Positions 7,228-16,122 of a stretch of 29,838 nucleotides of DNA are shown here, piece by piece (position 1 is the first letter of the stretch; each line of letters begins with the position of its first letter). The stretch is from Deltaproteobacteria bacterium. GTDB taxonomy: Bacteria > Myxococcota_A > UBA9160 > SMWR01. A program made the position numbers and the translations under genes. The notes beneath the pieces are model-generated. The model was not told where the DNA came from. It made no database searches and was given only the letters and a program-made list of their open reading frames with translations. The stretch is taken from the NCBI GenBank assembly GCA_019313605.1, contig JAFDAW010000003.1:1-29838 (forward strand), written 5' to 3'.

Positions 7228-9036
7228 ATGATGAGGGAAACTGGAGGCATCCTGCGCGGGAGGATGGGAACTGTGCCGGTTCTCTCGGTGCTCCTGGTCG
7301 CCCTTGTCTCCATTGGCATCTATGCGAATACACTCACCAATGGGTTTGTATACGATGACGCAAAGCAGATCCTGGCAAACCCCTGGATAACTGACGTGCA
7401 GTACCTGCCCGACATCATGACACACGATGTCTGGGGCTTCTGGCCGGAGCGCGCGGCTTCTTCTTATTACCGCCCACTCATGCACATCGTAAATATGATG
7501 GTGTATCAGGCCGCTGGGTTTTCTCCGTGGGCTTATCATCTGGTGAATCTACTTTTCCATGCGGCGAACTCGGTGCTGGTTTTGCTTCTGGCGACCCAGC
7601 TTCTCGCAAGCTTGGGCAATGCTTCTTCGCGGCAGATACCCCTTATCGCGGCACTTCTCTTTGCCGCCCACCCAATCCACAGCGAACCTGTCAATTGGGC
7701 TGGCGGAATGCCCGACCTTTCCTTTTCCCTTTTCTATCTTCTCTCTTTCTATTTCTATATGCGCTCAACAGATCGGGAAAACGCGACGCTTCCCCTCCGT
7801 TGTCTTTCTTTGATCGGGTTCGTTTTGGCCCTTGTTTCGAAGGAACCCGCGTTGACGCTCCCAGTCATACTCTTCGCCTATGACTACTCGTTCAAAACAG
7901 ATCGCCTGAGCATGATCTTGCGGCGACTCGTTCCATACATAGCGATTGCGGCCGCCTATCTAGCGGTGAGGCTGGTGGTACTTGGGGAAGCGACTGTCTC
8001 TGTAACGGGTACGCCCTTTCATCAGTGGATCCCCGATGTGTTCTCTATTTTTGCGCGATACCTTGGAATGCTCCTCCTGCCGATTGGCCTTAATGCCTAT
8101 CACTCGCTTTCTCCTGCCGAGTCATTCTTCGACGGAAGCGTGCTCATCGGCGTGGGTGTAACGATTGCATTCATTGCCTCCCTCATCATTTCATTCAGGA
8201 AGTCTGGCGTCGTCTTTCTCAGTCTGTTGTTTATCATCATCCCTCTACTACCGGCGCTGTATATTCCGGCCATTAGTGGAACTCCCTTTTCGGAGCGATA
8301 CCTCTACCTCCCGTCTTTTGGCTTTGTGATGCTCCTGGCACTCGCGATCTCTGGGATCATGGGACGTACACGGCACGGAAATCTTGCGGTCCCGATCATC
8401 GGATTTCTCATCGTCGCACTCTATTCGCCGATTACGATTGCGCGAAATCAGGTGTGGAAGGACGATTATCACCTCTGGAGCGACGTGGTGCGGAAGTCCC
8501 CTGACGTCGGCATACCGCACAACAACCTTGGCCGTGCATACTTCGCCATGGGAGAGGTTGACCGCGCAATCGAGCAGTATCGGATCGCTTTGCGCCTGAA
8601 CCCGGACCACGCGGAGGCGCACAACAACCTCGGTGCCGCACTCGCCACAAGGAATGCGTTGGTTGATGCCGAACGACACTTCCTGATCGCATTGCAGCTC
8701 AGGCCGAGTTATTCGGATGCCCACAACAATATCGGCATCCTGTACGGCAGCAGCGGAAACACGGACAAGGCGATCACTCATTTCCTGGACGCCTTGCGCC
8801 ACCGCCCTGATTTTGCCGACGCCCATCACAATCTTGGTGCGACTTATATGAGTACCGGGTTGCTGGACAGGGCCATCGAACAGTTCCGAAAAGCCTTGGC
8901 ACTGCATCCCGATGCCGTAAACACTCATCTCAACTTGGCGACTGCCTACGAGTTGAAGGGGCTGACAAACGACGCGCGGATGCACAGGGCGAGGGCGCAG
9001 CGGCTGGCCGGCAAGAAAGCGGGCAGAGGATCCTGA
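7228..9036 (+). CDS. TMTC-like multispanning protein with C-terminal TPR domain
   Basis: 602-residue protein. Residues about 10-410 are polytopic, with a first loop containing FVYDDAKQI and later a conserved-looking YYRPLMHIVNMM and AAHPIHSEPVNW. This pattern resembles GT-C proteins of the TMTC / O-mannosyltransferase-like group, where an acidic pair in the first loop is catalytic. Residues about 424-596 are five contiguous 34-residue tetratricopeptide repeats (HNNLG.AY...A...Y..AL.L.P). Eukaryotic TMTC1-4 share this membrane-plus-TPR architecture, but bacterial versions are mostly uncharacterised. The start ATG is preceded by GGGAGAG. It probably transfers sugar from a lipid carrier to protein on the periplasmic face, with the TPRs recruiting the acceptor. 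Function is inferred from architecture only. Confidence 0.75.
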   Translation: MMRETGGILRGRMGTVPVLSVLLVALVSIGIYANTLTNGFVYDDAKQILANPWITDVQYLPDIMTHDVWGFWPERAASSYYRPLMHIVNMMVYQAAGFSPWAYHLVNLLFHAANSVLVLLLATQLLASLGNASSRQIPLIAALLFAAHPIHSEPVNWAGGMPDLSFSLFYLLSFYFYMRSTDRENATLPLRCLSLIGFVLALVSKEPALTLPVILFAYDYSFKTDRLSMILRRLVPYIAIAAAYLAVRLVVLGEATVSVTGTPFHQWIPDVFSIFARYLGMLLLPIGLNAYHSLSPAESFFDGSVLIGVGVTIAFIASLIISFRKSGVVFLSLLFIIIPLLPALYIPAISGTPFSERYLYLPSFGFVMLLALAISGIMGRTRHGNLAVPIIGFLIVALYSPITIARNQVWKDDYHLWSDVVRKSPDVGIPHNNLGRAYFAMGEVDRAIEQYRIALRLNPDHAEAHNNLGAALATRNALVDAERHFLIALQLRPSYSDAHNNIGILYGSSGNTDKAITHFLDALRHRPDFADAHHNLGATYMSTGLLDRAIEQFRKALALHPDAVNTHLNLATAYELKGLTNDARMHRARAQRLAGKKAGRGS

Positions 9037-9322
9037 TCCGACGGCTGCGCAATCACACGACTGAACGTCGACCCCCACGGGGCTCGGAGTCGATCCGGGC
9101 TGTCGCTCTTCGGGGCGTGGGGCATCACGACACTTTCACGAAATAAATGTGACAAAATGCCTCAGTGTTATCCTTGCCTGTGTTTCACATTCTTGTTTGT
9201 CTGACCGAAGTAGAGGACACTAGTACCCATCGGAGTCGCAATATCGTTTCAAGTGACCTCGCGCATCCCAGCAACATTGAATGCAGCAGCCTGCTCGGTC
9301 AAAAAGAAAAATGAGGTCGAGA

Positions 9323-10651
9323 ATGGTGAAAAAAGCTGAGCTCGTACTGGTCGCAACCTGCTTACTGGCGGGCGGGTTTTCAGCAGCCCATGCCGCCATC
9401 CCAGCAACAGAAAGAGCTGCTCTGATCGATCTCTACACCAGCACCAACGGGGTTGGGTGGGTGAACAAATCCGGATGGAAAACCCCCCCCCTCGACGTAG
9501 ATGGGTTCGCGATGCCCGGTACGGAGTGCGACTGGTTTGGCGTGTGGTGTGATGTTGGGGAGACGGCGGTTTGGGCGATCAGCATGGAGAACAACCTCCT
9601 GTCTGGAAACATCCCGCCGGAACTGGGAGACCTCGCTGATCTCACTTTCCTCTATCTCGAAAAAAATCAGTTGTCGGGCGGCATCCCCCCGGAGCTCGGG
9701 AGTCTCCCCTTTCTTCTCGACCTTTCGCTCTTCAACAATGGCTTGACGGGGAGCATTCCTGCGGAACTCGAGAACCTCGCAAGCCTCGAAGAGCTTTGGT
9801 TCAGCGGCAACAATTTGACCGGCAGCATTCCCCCGGAGCTCGGGAGTATCTCCACACTTCTCGTGCTTGCGCTTTACGACAACGGCTTGACGGGCAGCAT
9901 CCCCCTAGAACTGGGGGACCTCTCGAATCTGGTGGACCTTTGGATCGACGGCAACGCGTTGACCGGAAGCATCCCGCCGGAACTGGGGAGCCTCGGAAGC
10001 CTCGAGTCCCTCTTCCTCTTCGACAATCAGCTATCCGGCAGCATCCCACCGGAGCTGGGAGACCTCGCCAATGTCAGGGCCCTCTACCTCAACGGCAATC
10101 TCTTGTCGGGCGCGATCCCGCCGGATCTGAGAAACCTCCTGAGCATTGAAGATCTCTTCCTCTCCGGCAACCAATTGTCCGGCAGCATCCCGCCGGAGCT
10201 GGGGGATCTGGTCACCCTCCAGTATCTCTACTTGAACAGCAACCAGTTGACCGGCCCCATTCCCTCGGATTTGGGATACCTCCCCAATCTTCAGCGGCTG
10301 CTCCTCAGCGACAATCAGCTGTCAGGTGTCATCCCGCGGCAACTGGGGAACCTGGATTCTCTTCTGTACACGTACCTCGACCACAACGCGCTGTCTGGCC
10401 CCGTTCCCGTCGAGCTGTTGAGTCTCACCACGTTGCTGAATGTTCGGAGCAATTTCTGCAACAACTCCCTGTACACGAGCAATTCCACACTGAGCGACTT
10501 TCTCGACACCAAACAGATCGGCGGAGACTGGGTGAGTTGCCAGGTCGGTGCCGTCCCCACGATGTCCAAGACGGGCATTCTGGTGATGTGCGCACTCTTG
10601 GCAGGGTTGGCGCTCTGGATGTTGGGGCGCTCCAAGATCGTCGCCAGATGA
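9323..10651 (+). CDS. Secreted leucine-rich-repeat protein with IPTL-CTERM-like sorting signal
   Basis: 442-residue surface protein. The signal peptide ends near AHA|AIP (residue 24). An N-terminal cap follows with the plant-type motif ALIDLYTSTNGVGWVNKSGW and a Cys pair in CDWFGVWC. Twelve LRRs of exactly 24 residues (L..L..L.L..N.LSG.IPPELG) come next, then a Cys-containing C-cap. The C-terminus reads VPTMSKTGI, then a hydrophobic helix ending LWMLGRSK with basic residues. This matches the layout of IPTL-CTERM/PEP-CTERM tripartite signals processed by exosortase-like enzymes, with a diverged motif. In-frame ATGs also occur at 9281 and 9311. ATG 9323 has GAGG six bases upstream and gives a clean signal peptide. 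Likely a surface adhesion or interaction protein. Confidence 0.88.
   Translation: MVKKAELVLVATCLLAGGFSAAHAAIPATERAALIDLYTSTNGVGWVNKSGWKTPPLDVDGFAMPGTECDWFGVWCDVGETAVWAISMENNLLSGNIPPELGDLADLTFLYLEKNQLSGGIPPELGSLPFLLDLSLFNNGLTGSIPAELENLASLEELWFSGNNLTGSIPPELGSISTLLVLALYDNGLTGSIPLELGDLSNLVDLWIDGNALTGSIPPELGSLGSLESLFLFDNQLSGSIPPELGDLANVRALYLNGNLLSGAIPPDLRNLLSIEDLFLSGNQLSGSIPPELGDLVTLQYLYLNSNQLTGPIPSDLGYLPNLQRLLLSDNQLSGVIPRQLGNLDSLLYTYLDHNALSGPVPVELLSLTTLLNVRSNFCNNSLYTSNSTLSDFLDTKQIGGDWVSCQVGAVPTMSKTGILVMCALLAGLALWMLGRSKIVAR
9602..10465 (+). repeat. Twelve 72-bp coding repeats (LRR units)
   Basis: The codons for the (S/T)G-x-IP motif recur every 72 bp from 9602 to 10394 without any insertion or deletion, giving twelve units. 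Units differ at many synonymous and surface positions, so this is an old, selected protein repeat, not a recent DNA expansion or a CRISPR array. Confidence 0.9.
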
Positions 10652-10890
10652 CTCCATCAATGCTGGTTCGACGAACCGCATCGGCCCAATAGGCCCTTCC
10701 ACTCGGCTCCACTAGAAATCCGGCCAATCTCTGACACATTCGGCGCGGTAGGGCCACAATAGTAAGAGCCCCCAATGGCGGGGCCTTTCAAGAGCCGGAG
10801 GCAGGACCCCGTCCCAGCGGAGTTCTGCCTCCATCCCGCGCCTCGCAGGATTGAAGCTCCCGGCTGTTCCGCGGTCCCGTGGAAGGCGAG

Positions 10891-12477
10891 ATGACCCGCG
10901 TGATCGGCGCTTCATTGCTCGGGGTCGACGGTGTCGCCGTCGAAGTCGAAGTCCGCCTGAGTTCGCAGCTGCCGCGTATCGACATCGTGGGGCTGCCCGA
11001 AGCCGCGGTGCGAGAAAGCGCCGCGCGCGTCCGGGCCGCGATTGCGAGTGTCGGTCAGCGATTTCCCGATCGCAGAATCACCGTCAACCTCGCACCCGCA
11101 AACCTGCGCAAAGGCGGTGCCGCACTGGATCTCCCGATTGCGGTCGGAATCCTCGCGGCATCGGGAGCACTGGAGCCGGAACGCCTCCAGAAGCTCGGAC
11201 TGTTAGGCGAACTCGCGCTCGATGGCCGCCTCCGGCCGGTGAGAGGCGCACTCGCACTCACCCTCGCGGTCCGCGACGCGGGGTCCCGCTGCGTGATCGT
11301 TCCCGTCGAGAACGGACCCGAGGCCGCGCTCACGCCAGACCTCCAGGTTCTCGAGGCCGGCGACCTCGGCGCCGTTTTGCGCCACCTCCTCGAAGACGAA
11401 CAGCTATCCACTGCGGAGGTTGCGACTCGCGCACCGTTGAGTCATCGCGTTCCCGATCTCACAGACGTCCGCGGTCAGGAGCGCGCCAAGCGCGCACTGG
11501 AAGTCGCAGCGGCCGGCGGCCACTCGATTTTTCTCTGGGGCGCGCCGGGCTCCGGCAAGACCATGCTGGCCCAGAGGCTGCCGGGTTTTCTGCCCGAGAT
11601 GGAGTTCGAGGAAGCTGTCGAAGTCACCCGAATCCACAGCGCGGCCGGGCTACTCGAGAGTGCGACCCCCATCGCGGTCGATCGCCCGTTTCGAGCACCC
11701 CATCACACGACGAGTACGGCGGGTCTGCTGGGTGGAGGGAACCCGCCCGCGCCCGGCGAGGTGTCACTGGCCCACCGCGGCGTACTCTTCCTCGACGAGC
11801 TGGCCGAATTTCAACGCCACACCCTCGACGCGCTGCGTCAGGTTATCGAGCAACACTCGGTGGTGATTGCCCGAGCCAAGACTTCCTGCGTCTTTCCCGC
11901 TCACTTCCAGTTCGTCGCCGCGTCGAACCCGTGCCCCTGTGGCTGGCGGGGCAGCGGCGTACGCGACTGCCGCTGCGACGACGGAACCACCGCGCGCTAC
12001 ACGCGCAGGATTTCGGGGCCCCTCCTCGACCGCATCGATCTTCACGTCTCCGTCGCACCGGTCGCCTGGTCGCAGATCGACGAACCCTCTCGCGGCCCGT
12101 CCAGCGCGGAACTGCGGGCGCGCGTAAATAGCTGCCGAGCCCTACAGCAGAGCCGGAGCAGCGGGGAGGGTTTCCGCACCAACGCAGAAATCCCGGACGA
12201 GGCCCTCGATCGCACGGTGCGCGCAACCGCGGATGCGCGCCGGCTACTCGGCGCGGCGGTAGAGCGGCTGGGCTTATCCGCCCGGGCCGCCCGTCGCTTG
12301 CTGCGGGTCGCGCGAACGATTGCCGACCTCGCGGAGGAAGGGGAGGCGGGGCCGCGAGCCATCGCAGAGGCACTGAGTTATCGCGCCGCGGAGTTGGGGA
12401 GCACGAGCGGAGCAGAAGCCCAAGCGACCGCCGCCAACCGCTCCACGGCGGCGTTGCGCGAGCAGGGAAGTGTCTGA
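10891..12477 (+). CDS. comM: ComM/YifB-family AAA+ ATPase (Mg-chelatase-like)
   Basis: 528-residue cytoplasmic protein with the full ComM architecture. An N-terminal ChlI-type domain covers residues 1 to about 165 (IVGLPEAAVRES). The AAA+ core follows, with Walker A GAPGSGKTM and Walker B VLFLDELAEF and a Cys-rich zinc-like segment (NPCPCGWRGSG...CRC). A C-terminal Mg_chelatase_C domain contains LSARAARRLLRVARTIADL. In naturally transformable bacteria ComM is a hexameric branch-migration helicase that extends heteroduplex during integration of imported DNA. ATG 10891 has GGAAGG upstream. A GTG four codons earlier is the alternative. It stands alone between the LRR gene and the topoisomerase VI genes. 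Confidence 0.93.
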   Translation: MTRVIGASLLGVDGVAVEVEVRLSSQLPRIDIVGLPEAAVRESAARVRAAIASVGQRFPDRRITVNLAPANLRKGGAALDLPIAVGILAASGALEPERLQKLGLLGELALDGRLRPVRGALALTLAVRDAGSRCVIVPVENGPEAALTPDLQVLEAGDLGAVLRHLLEDEQLSTAEVATRAPLSHRVPDLTDVRGQERAKRALEVAAAGGHSIFLWGAPGSGKTMLAQRLPGFLPEMEFEEAVEVTRIHSAAGLLESATPIAVDRPFRAPHHTTSTAGLLGGGNPPAPGEVSLAHRGVLFLDELAEFQRHTLDALRQVIEQHSVVIARAKTSCVFPAHFQFVAASNPCPCGWRGSGVRDCRCDDGTTARYTRRISGPLLDRIDLHVSVAPVAWSQIDEPSRGPSSAELRARVNSCRALQQSRSSGEGFRTNAEIPDEALDRTVRATADARRLLGAAVERLGLSARAARRLLRVARTIADLAEEGEAGPRAIAEALSYRAAELGSTSGAEAQATAANRSTAALREQGSV

Positions 12478-12637
12478 AAATTGACACTCGCCGTCCGAGA
12501 AACGTCACTTCGGCGCCAAATTGCAGCTCGCAGATCACGCAACTTTAATTCTTAACTGGCCAAGAACAAACGATTTACTTATCCTGCCGGACTCTGGCAT
12601 GGATCCTGCTTCTGTAACTGGGGGAGGGAGGTAGACG

Positions 12638-12841
12638 ATGCCGGCGACAAGCCTTGCGGTTCCGATCACCAGCGCGCTACCGGGCTGCCCTGAAATGACC
12701 CTACTAGAACTCGTTCAGGTGATCTGTGACGAGACGAGAGACGACCGGGAGGTCGTCGCAACCGTTCGCCACCTGCTCAGCTCGGGCCAGGTGCGCCTTT
12801 GCGGAAACTTTCGCTCCTCCGCTCCGAGCACATTCCGATAA
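12638..12841 (+). CDS. Small conserved-type hypothetical protein (67 aa)
   Basis: 67 residues starting at an ATG preceded by GGGAGG at ideal spacing. The core (MTLLELVQVICDETRDDREV, then HLLSSGQVRLCGNF) is predicted as two or three amphipathic helices and a short hairpin. It resembles small hypothetical proteins I recall from deltaproteobacterial genomes with the ending G.VRLCGNF. No function is known to me. It lies 92 bases upstream of the topoisomerase VI B gene on the same strand and may share its transcript. Confidence 0.65.
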   Translation: MPATSLAVPITSALPGCPEMTLLELVQVICDETRDDREVVATVRHLLSSGQVRLCGNFRSSAPSTFR

Positions 12842-12933
12842 CGAATCCAATGCAGCGCTCCTGGGCGGCAAATGCTGGGCATTGACCGCCAGAAGATCCG
12901 AGTGAAAGATCCCGCAGCGGGGGGGAGCGCGAC

Positions 12934-14847
12934 ATGGCGGACAGCAAGCGGTTGACTGCCCGAAAGGCGGGGCAAAAACGCTCGCGCGCCAAGAGTTCGA
13001 CGCCGAAATCCAAGGCCGACAAGCGAGCCGCGAAGCCGCGATCCAAAGCGAGCAAGAGTTCCACCAAGCTGCGCACCAAGGCGAGCGCGAAAACTGCGAA
13101 ATCGCGCGCCAAGGTGAGCGCCAAACCCACCAAGTCGCCCACCAAGGCGAGCGCGAAATCCGCAAAATCGCGCACCAAGGTGAGCGCCCGGTCCACCAAA
13201 TCACCCACCAAGTCCACCAAATCGCGAGCCAAGGGGAGTGCCAAATCCGCTGGGTCGCCCGCCAAGGTGGTGAAAGATTCCACCAGGCGGTCGAACGCCA
13301 GCGACCTCGCAAAACAGCACCGGGACATCTCGGTTTCCGAGTTCTTCGCCAAGAACCGGCACCTGCTCGGCTTCGACAATCCCTCGAAGGCACTGCTCAC
13401 GACGGTGAAGGAAGGGGTCGACAACTCTCTCGACGCCTGCGAGGAGGCCGGGATCATTCCCGACATCCGGGTGTCGATCAGCCAGATCTCCGAAACCCGC
13501 TTTCGGGTCATCATCGAAGACAACGGCCCCGGCATCCTTCGCGCGCAGGTACCCAAGGTCTTCGGGAGCCTGCTCTACGGGTCCAAGTTTCACCGGCTGC
13601 GCCAGAGCCGCGGGCAGCAGGGGATCGGGATCAGTGCCGCGGGGATGTACGGACTGCTGACCACCGGCAAGCCGATCATCATCACCACGCGAACCGGCCG
13701 CAAAAAAGACGCCCACCACCTCGAGCTCGTGATCGACACGAAGCTCAACGCGCCGAAGATCAAGCGCGACGATGTGGTCGAGTGGGACAAGCAACACGGA
13801 ACGCGCGTGGAGATCGAACTCGAAGGTGCGTATCGAGGCGGGCAGCACTCCGTCGACGCCTATATCCGGCAGATCTCTCTCGCCAATCCCCACGCCGAGA
13901 TCACCTACGTTCCTCCCAAAGCCGAGGAGCACGGCGCAGAACACGTCTTTTCGCGGGTCACCAACGATTTGCCGAAGGAAACCGCGGAAATCAAGCCGCA
14001 TCCCTACGGCGTCGAACTCGGCGTACTGATGCAGATGTTCCGCGACACAGCGGCGAGGAACGTGCGCTCGTGCCTGCAGACGGACTTCAGTCGCGTCTCC
14101 GCAAAGACCGCGACGGAAATCCTCAAAAAAGCGAACGTCCCGCCGACGCGCCGCCCCGGCGAAGTCAGCCGGGATCAGGCCGAAAGCATCCACCAGGCCA
14201 TCCAGGCGACGAAACTGATGGCGCCGCCGATGGACTGCATCGCGCCGATCGGCGAAGAGCTCATCGAAAGGGCGCTGCGCTCGGAAGTCTCGGCTGCATT
14301 TTACGCTTCGGTGTCGCGGCGCCCCGCCGTTTATCGCGGCAATCCATTCTTGATCGAGGTCGGTCTCGCCTACGGCGGTGACCTTCCAGCAGATCAGACG
14401 GTCACCGCCTACCGCTACGCGAATCGTGTTCCGCTCCAGTACCAGCAGGGTGCCTGTGCGATCACCAAGGCGATCGCGGGCACCGAGTGGCGCAACTACC
14501 AGATGCAACAACCTCGCGGCGCGATGCCGGTCGGGCCGATGCTGCTGATGGTGCACATCGCGAGCGTCTGGGTTCCGTTTACGTCCGAGAGCAAAGAGGC
14601 GATCGCCCACTATCCGGAAATCATCAAGGAAATCCGGCTGGGCCTCCAGGAGTGCGGGCGAAAAGTCGCGACCCACATCCGCAAACAGCGCCGAGAAGCG
14701 GACGCCGAGAAGAAGCGCGCCTACATCGTGAAGTACATCCCACAGGTCGCCATCGGCCTGCAGCAAATCCTGTCACTGAACGATGGCCAACGGGACAAAA
14801 TTGTCTCGAACCTGACTTCAACGCTTGAAAAGAGCCGGAAACTCTAA
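12934..14847 (+). CDS. top6B: DNA topoisomerase VI subunit B with lysine-rich N-terminal tail
   Basis: 637-residue ATPase subunit of a type IIB topoisomerase. Residues 1 to about 122 are a low-complexity Lys/Ser/Ala/Thr/Arg tail. The GHKL ATPase follows, with an N-box around KEGVDNSLDACEE (Glu160, Asn164), a G1 box EDNGPGI (195-201) and a G2 box GQQGIGISAAG (227-237). Then come the H2TH-like region and the transducer domain. Archaeal subunit B is about 530 residues, so the extra length is the tail. ATP binding dimerises B and drives strand passage through the break made by subunit A. The start has GGGGGGAG upstream, and the stop lies two bases before the top6A start, so the pair forms a translationally linked operon. 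Topoisomerase VI is rare in bacteria. Confidence 0.95.
   Translation: MADSKRLTARKAGQKRSRAKSSTPKSKADKRAAKPRSKASKSSTKLRTKASAKTAKSRAKVSAKPTKSPTKASAKSAKSRTKVSARSTKSPTKSTKSRAKGSAKSAGSPAKVVKDSTRRSNASDLAKQHRDISVSEFFAKNRHLLGFDNPSKALLTTVKEGVDNSLDACEEAGIIPDIRVSISQISETRFRVIIEDNGPGILRAQVPKVFGSLLYGSKFHRLRQSRGQQGIGISAAGMYGLLTTGKPIIITTRTGRKKDAHHLELVIDTKLNAPKIKRDDVVEWDKQHGTRVEIELEGAYRGGQHSVDAYIRQISLANPHAEITYVPPKAEEHGAEHVFSRVTNDLPKETAEIKPHPYGVELGVLMQMFRDTAARNVRSCLQTDFSRVSAKTATEILKKANVPPTRRPGEVSRDQAESIHQAIQATKLMAPPMDCIAPIGEELIERALRSEVSAAFYASVSRRPAVYRGNPFLIEVGLAYGGDLPADQTVTAYRYANRVPLQYQQGACAITKAIAGTEWRNYQMQQPRGAMPVGPMLLMVHIASVWVPFTSESKEAIAHYPEIIKEIRLGLQECGRKVATHIRKQRREADAEKKRAYIVKYIPQVAIGLQQILSLNDGQRDKIVSNLTSTLEKSRKL
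13081..13212 (+). repeat. Two 66-bp tandem repeats in the topoisomerase VI B tail
   Basis: Residues 50-71 and 72-93 are two copies of a 22-residue unit (AS-A-K-x-A-K-S-R-x-K-V-S-A-x-x-T-K-S-P-T-K), nearly identical also at DNA level. The SPTK/SPAK motifs resemble the DNA-groove-binding motifs of histone H1 tails. The repeat probably arose by duplication and may vary in copy number between strains. Confidence 0.85.
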
Positions 14848-14849
14848 TC

Positions 14850-16058
14850 ATGGCAGCCAAGAAAAAGAAGGCGACGACCAAAGCCGTTCGGAAAAAAGTG
14901 CCGTCGAAGAAGACCGGCGCCAAGGCGGGGGCGGGCAGCAAGGTCGCGCAGGAAAGCGCGCGACTCGACCGTCTCACCGTCGACCTGATCTGCAGCACCG
15001 CAAAGGACGTCCATCGGGAAATCCTCAAGCGGAACAAACCGGACCTCACGTTTCCGGTGCGTTCGCTCAAGAACGTCAGCTACTCGACGAAGCGCGGCTA
15101 TTTCGAGATCGGAAAACAGAAGAAGACCCGAACCCTCACCGTGAATACCGTCAAGAGTTTCGCCCAGACGCTTCGGATGATGGGGCTGTCGAAAGAGCTC
15201 GTCGAAGGCAACGACTTTGCGACCAAACGAGACGCCTACTACCAGAGCAAGAACTGGGGCGAAGCCAAATTTGACGAGCAGCCCGAATCCGACACGGTGA
15301 TGGACGACATCGAGGCGCTCTTTTCGCTTCGCGGCGCCTCGCGCGAGCAACTGCGCTTCGTCCCCGACGAACACGGTGGCGCCGTGGCGGGCCAACTCAT
15401 CGTTCTCGATCCAGATCGCGAAACCGGCGAGGTCGAACGGATCGATTGCACGCGTTTTGGATCGGGCGCCTATTCGATCCCCTCGAACGTCGAACATCTC
15501 TCGTTCGAGACCGACGCAAAATTCGTTCTCGCAATCGAAACCGGTGGTGTGTTCCAACGCCTGCAGAGCCACAAGTTCTGGCAGTCGTCAAATTGCGTCC
15601 TGGTTTCGCTGGCGGGCGTGCCGAGCCGCGCCACGCGCAGATTCATCCGAAAACTCTCGGACGAGTGCAGGATCCCCGTCTATGCATTCGTCGATTGCGA
15701 CCCCTACGGGATCTCCAACATCTACCGCACACTGAAGGTTGGTTCTGGCAACGCCGCTCACATCTCCCAGTTCTTCTGCGTCCCCCAGGCGCACTATCTC
15801 GGCGTCACGCCCCAGGACATCATCGACTACGATTTGCCCACCCACCCGCTGCTCGATGTCGACATCAAGCGCGCGAAAGACGCGCTCAAGAACGATCCGT
15901 TCTTTCAGACCCACAAGCCGTGGCAGAAGGCGATCGAACAGCTGTTGAAGATGGGCGTGCGCGCCGAGCAGCAGGCGCTCGCGAAGTGGGGTCTCAATTA
16001 CGTGATCGAAGAATATCTGCCGCAAAAGCTCGACCAGCCGGCCAAATTCCTGCCCTGA
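14850..16058 (+). CDS. top6A: DNA topoisomerase VI subunit A (Spo11-like)
   Basis: 402-residue cleavage subunit. A Lys-rich tail covers residues 1-32. The winged-helix (CAP-like) domain contains TKRDAYYQSK, with catalytic Tyr131 as the second Tyr, matching archaeal T(I)RDLYY. The Toprim domain follows, with Glu230 (FVLAIE) and Asp282/Asp284 (VDCDPYG) as metal ligands and the SRATRRF motif between them. The C-terminus shows DIKRAKDAL and EYLPQKL as in archaeal homologues. All catalytic residues are present, so the enzyme should be active. It makes ATP-dependent double-strand breaks with two-base 5' overhangs and relaxes or decatenates DNA together with subunit B, which is encoded two bases upstream. 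Confidence 0.96.
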   Translation: MAAKKKKATTKAVRKKVPSKKTGAKAGAGSKVAQESARLDRLTVDLICSTAKDVHREILKRNKPDLTFPVRSLKNVSYSTKRGYFEIGKQKKTRTLTVNTVKSFAQTLRMMGLSKELVEGNDFATKRDAYYQSKNWGEAKFDEQPESDTVMDDIEALFSLRGASREQLRFVPDEHGGAVAGQLIVLDPDRETGEVERIDCTRFGSGAYSIPSNVEHLSFETDAKFVLAIETGGVFQRLQSHKFWQSSNCVLVSLAGVPSRATRRFIRKLSDECRIPVYAFVDCDPYGISNIYRTLKVGSGNAAHISQFFCVPQAHYLGVTPQDIIDYDLPTHPLLDVDIKRAKDALKNDPFFQTHKPWQKAIEQLLKMGVRAEQQALAKWGLNYVIEEYLPQKLDQPAKFLP

Positions 16059-16122
16059 GCGAGGGGGTGCGGATCTTTCTGCGGCATCGAGGTACGTTCA
16101 GACGACCCCTGGAGCGGAGTTC

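Noticed and set aside
9602..10465. Regular 72-bp repeats as a CRISPR-like array
   Set aside because: The repeats are in-frame LRR codons with no separate spacers.
10768..10790. Hairpin after the LRR gene as a terminator
   Set aside because: The stem is only about five base pairs and is followed by CTTTC, not a proper T-run.
10851..12131. 426-residue Arg-rich plus-strand frame over comM
   Set aside because: Low-complexity Arg/Pro/Ser composition typical of an out-of-frame reading of a GC-rich gene.
13201..14766. 521-residue minus-strand frame opposite topoisomerase VI B
   Set aside because: No recognisable domain; it mirrors the coding frame of an unmistakable gene.
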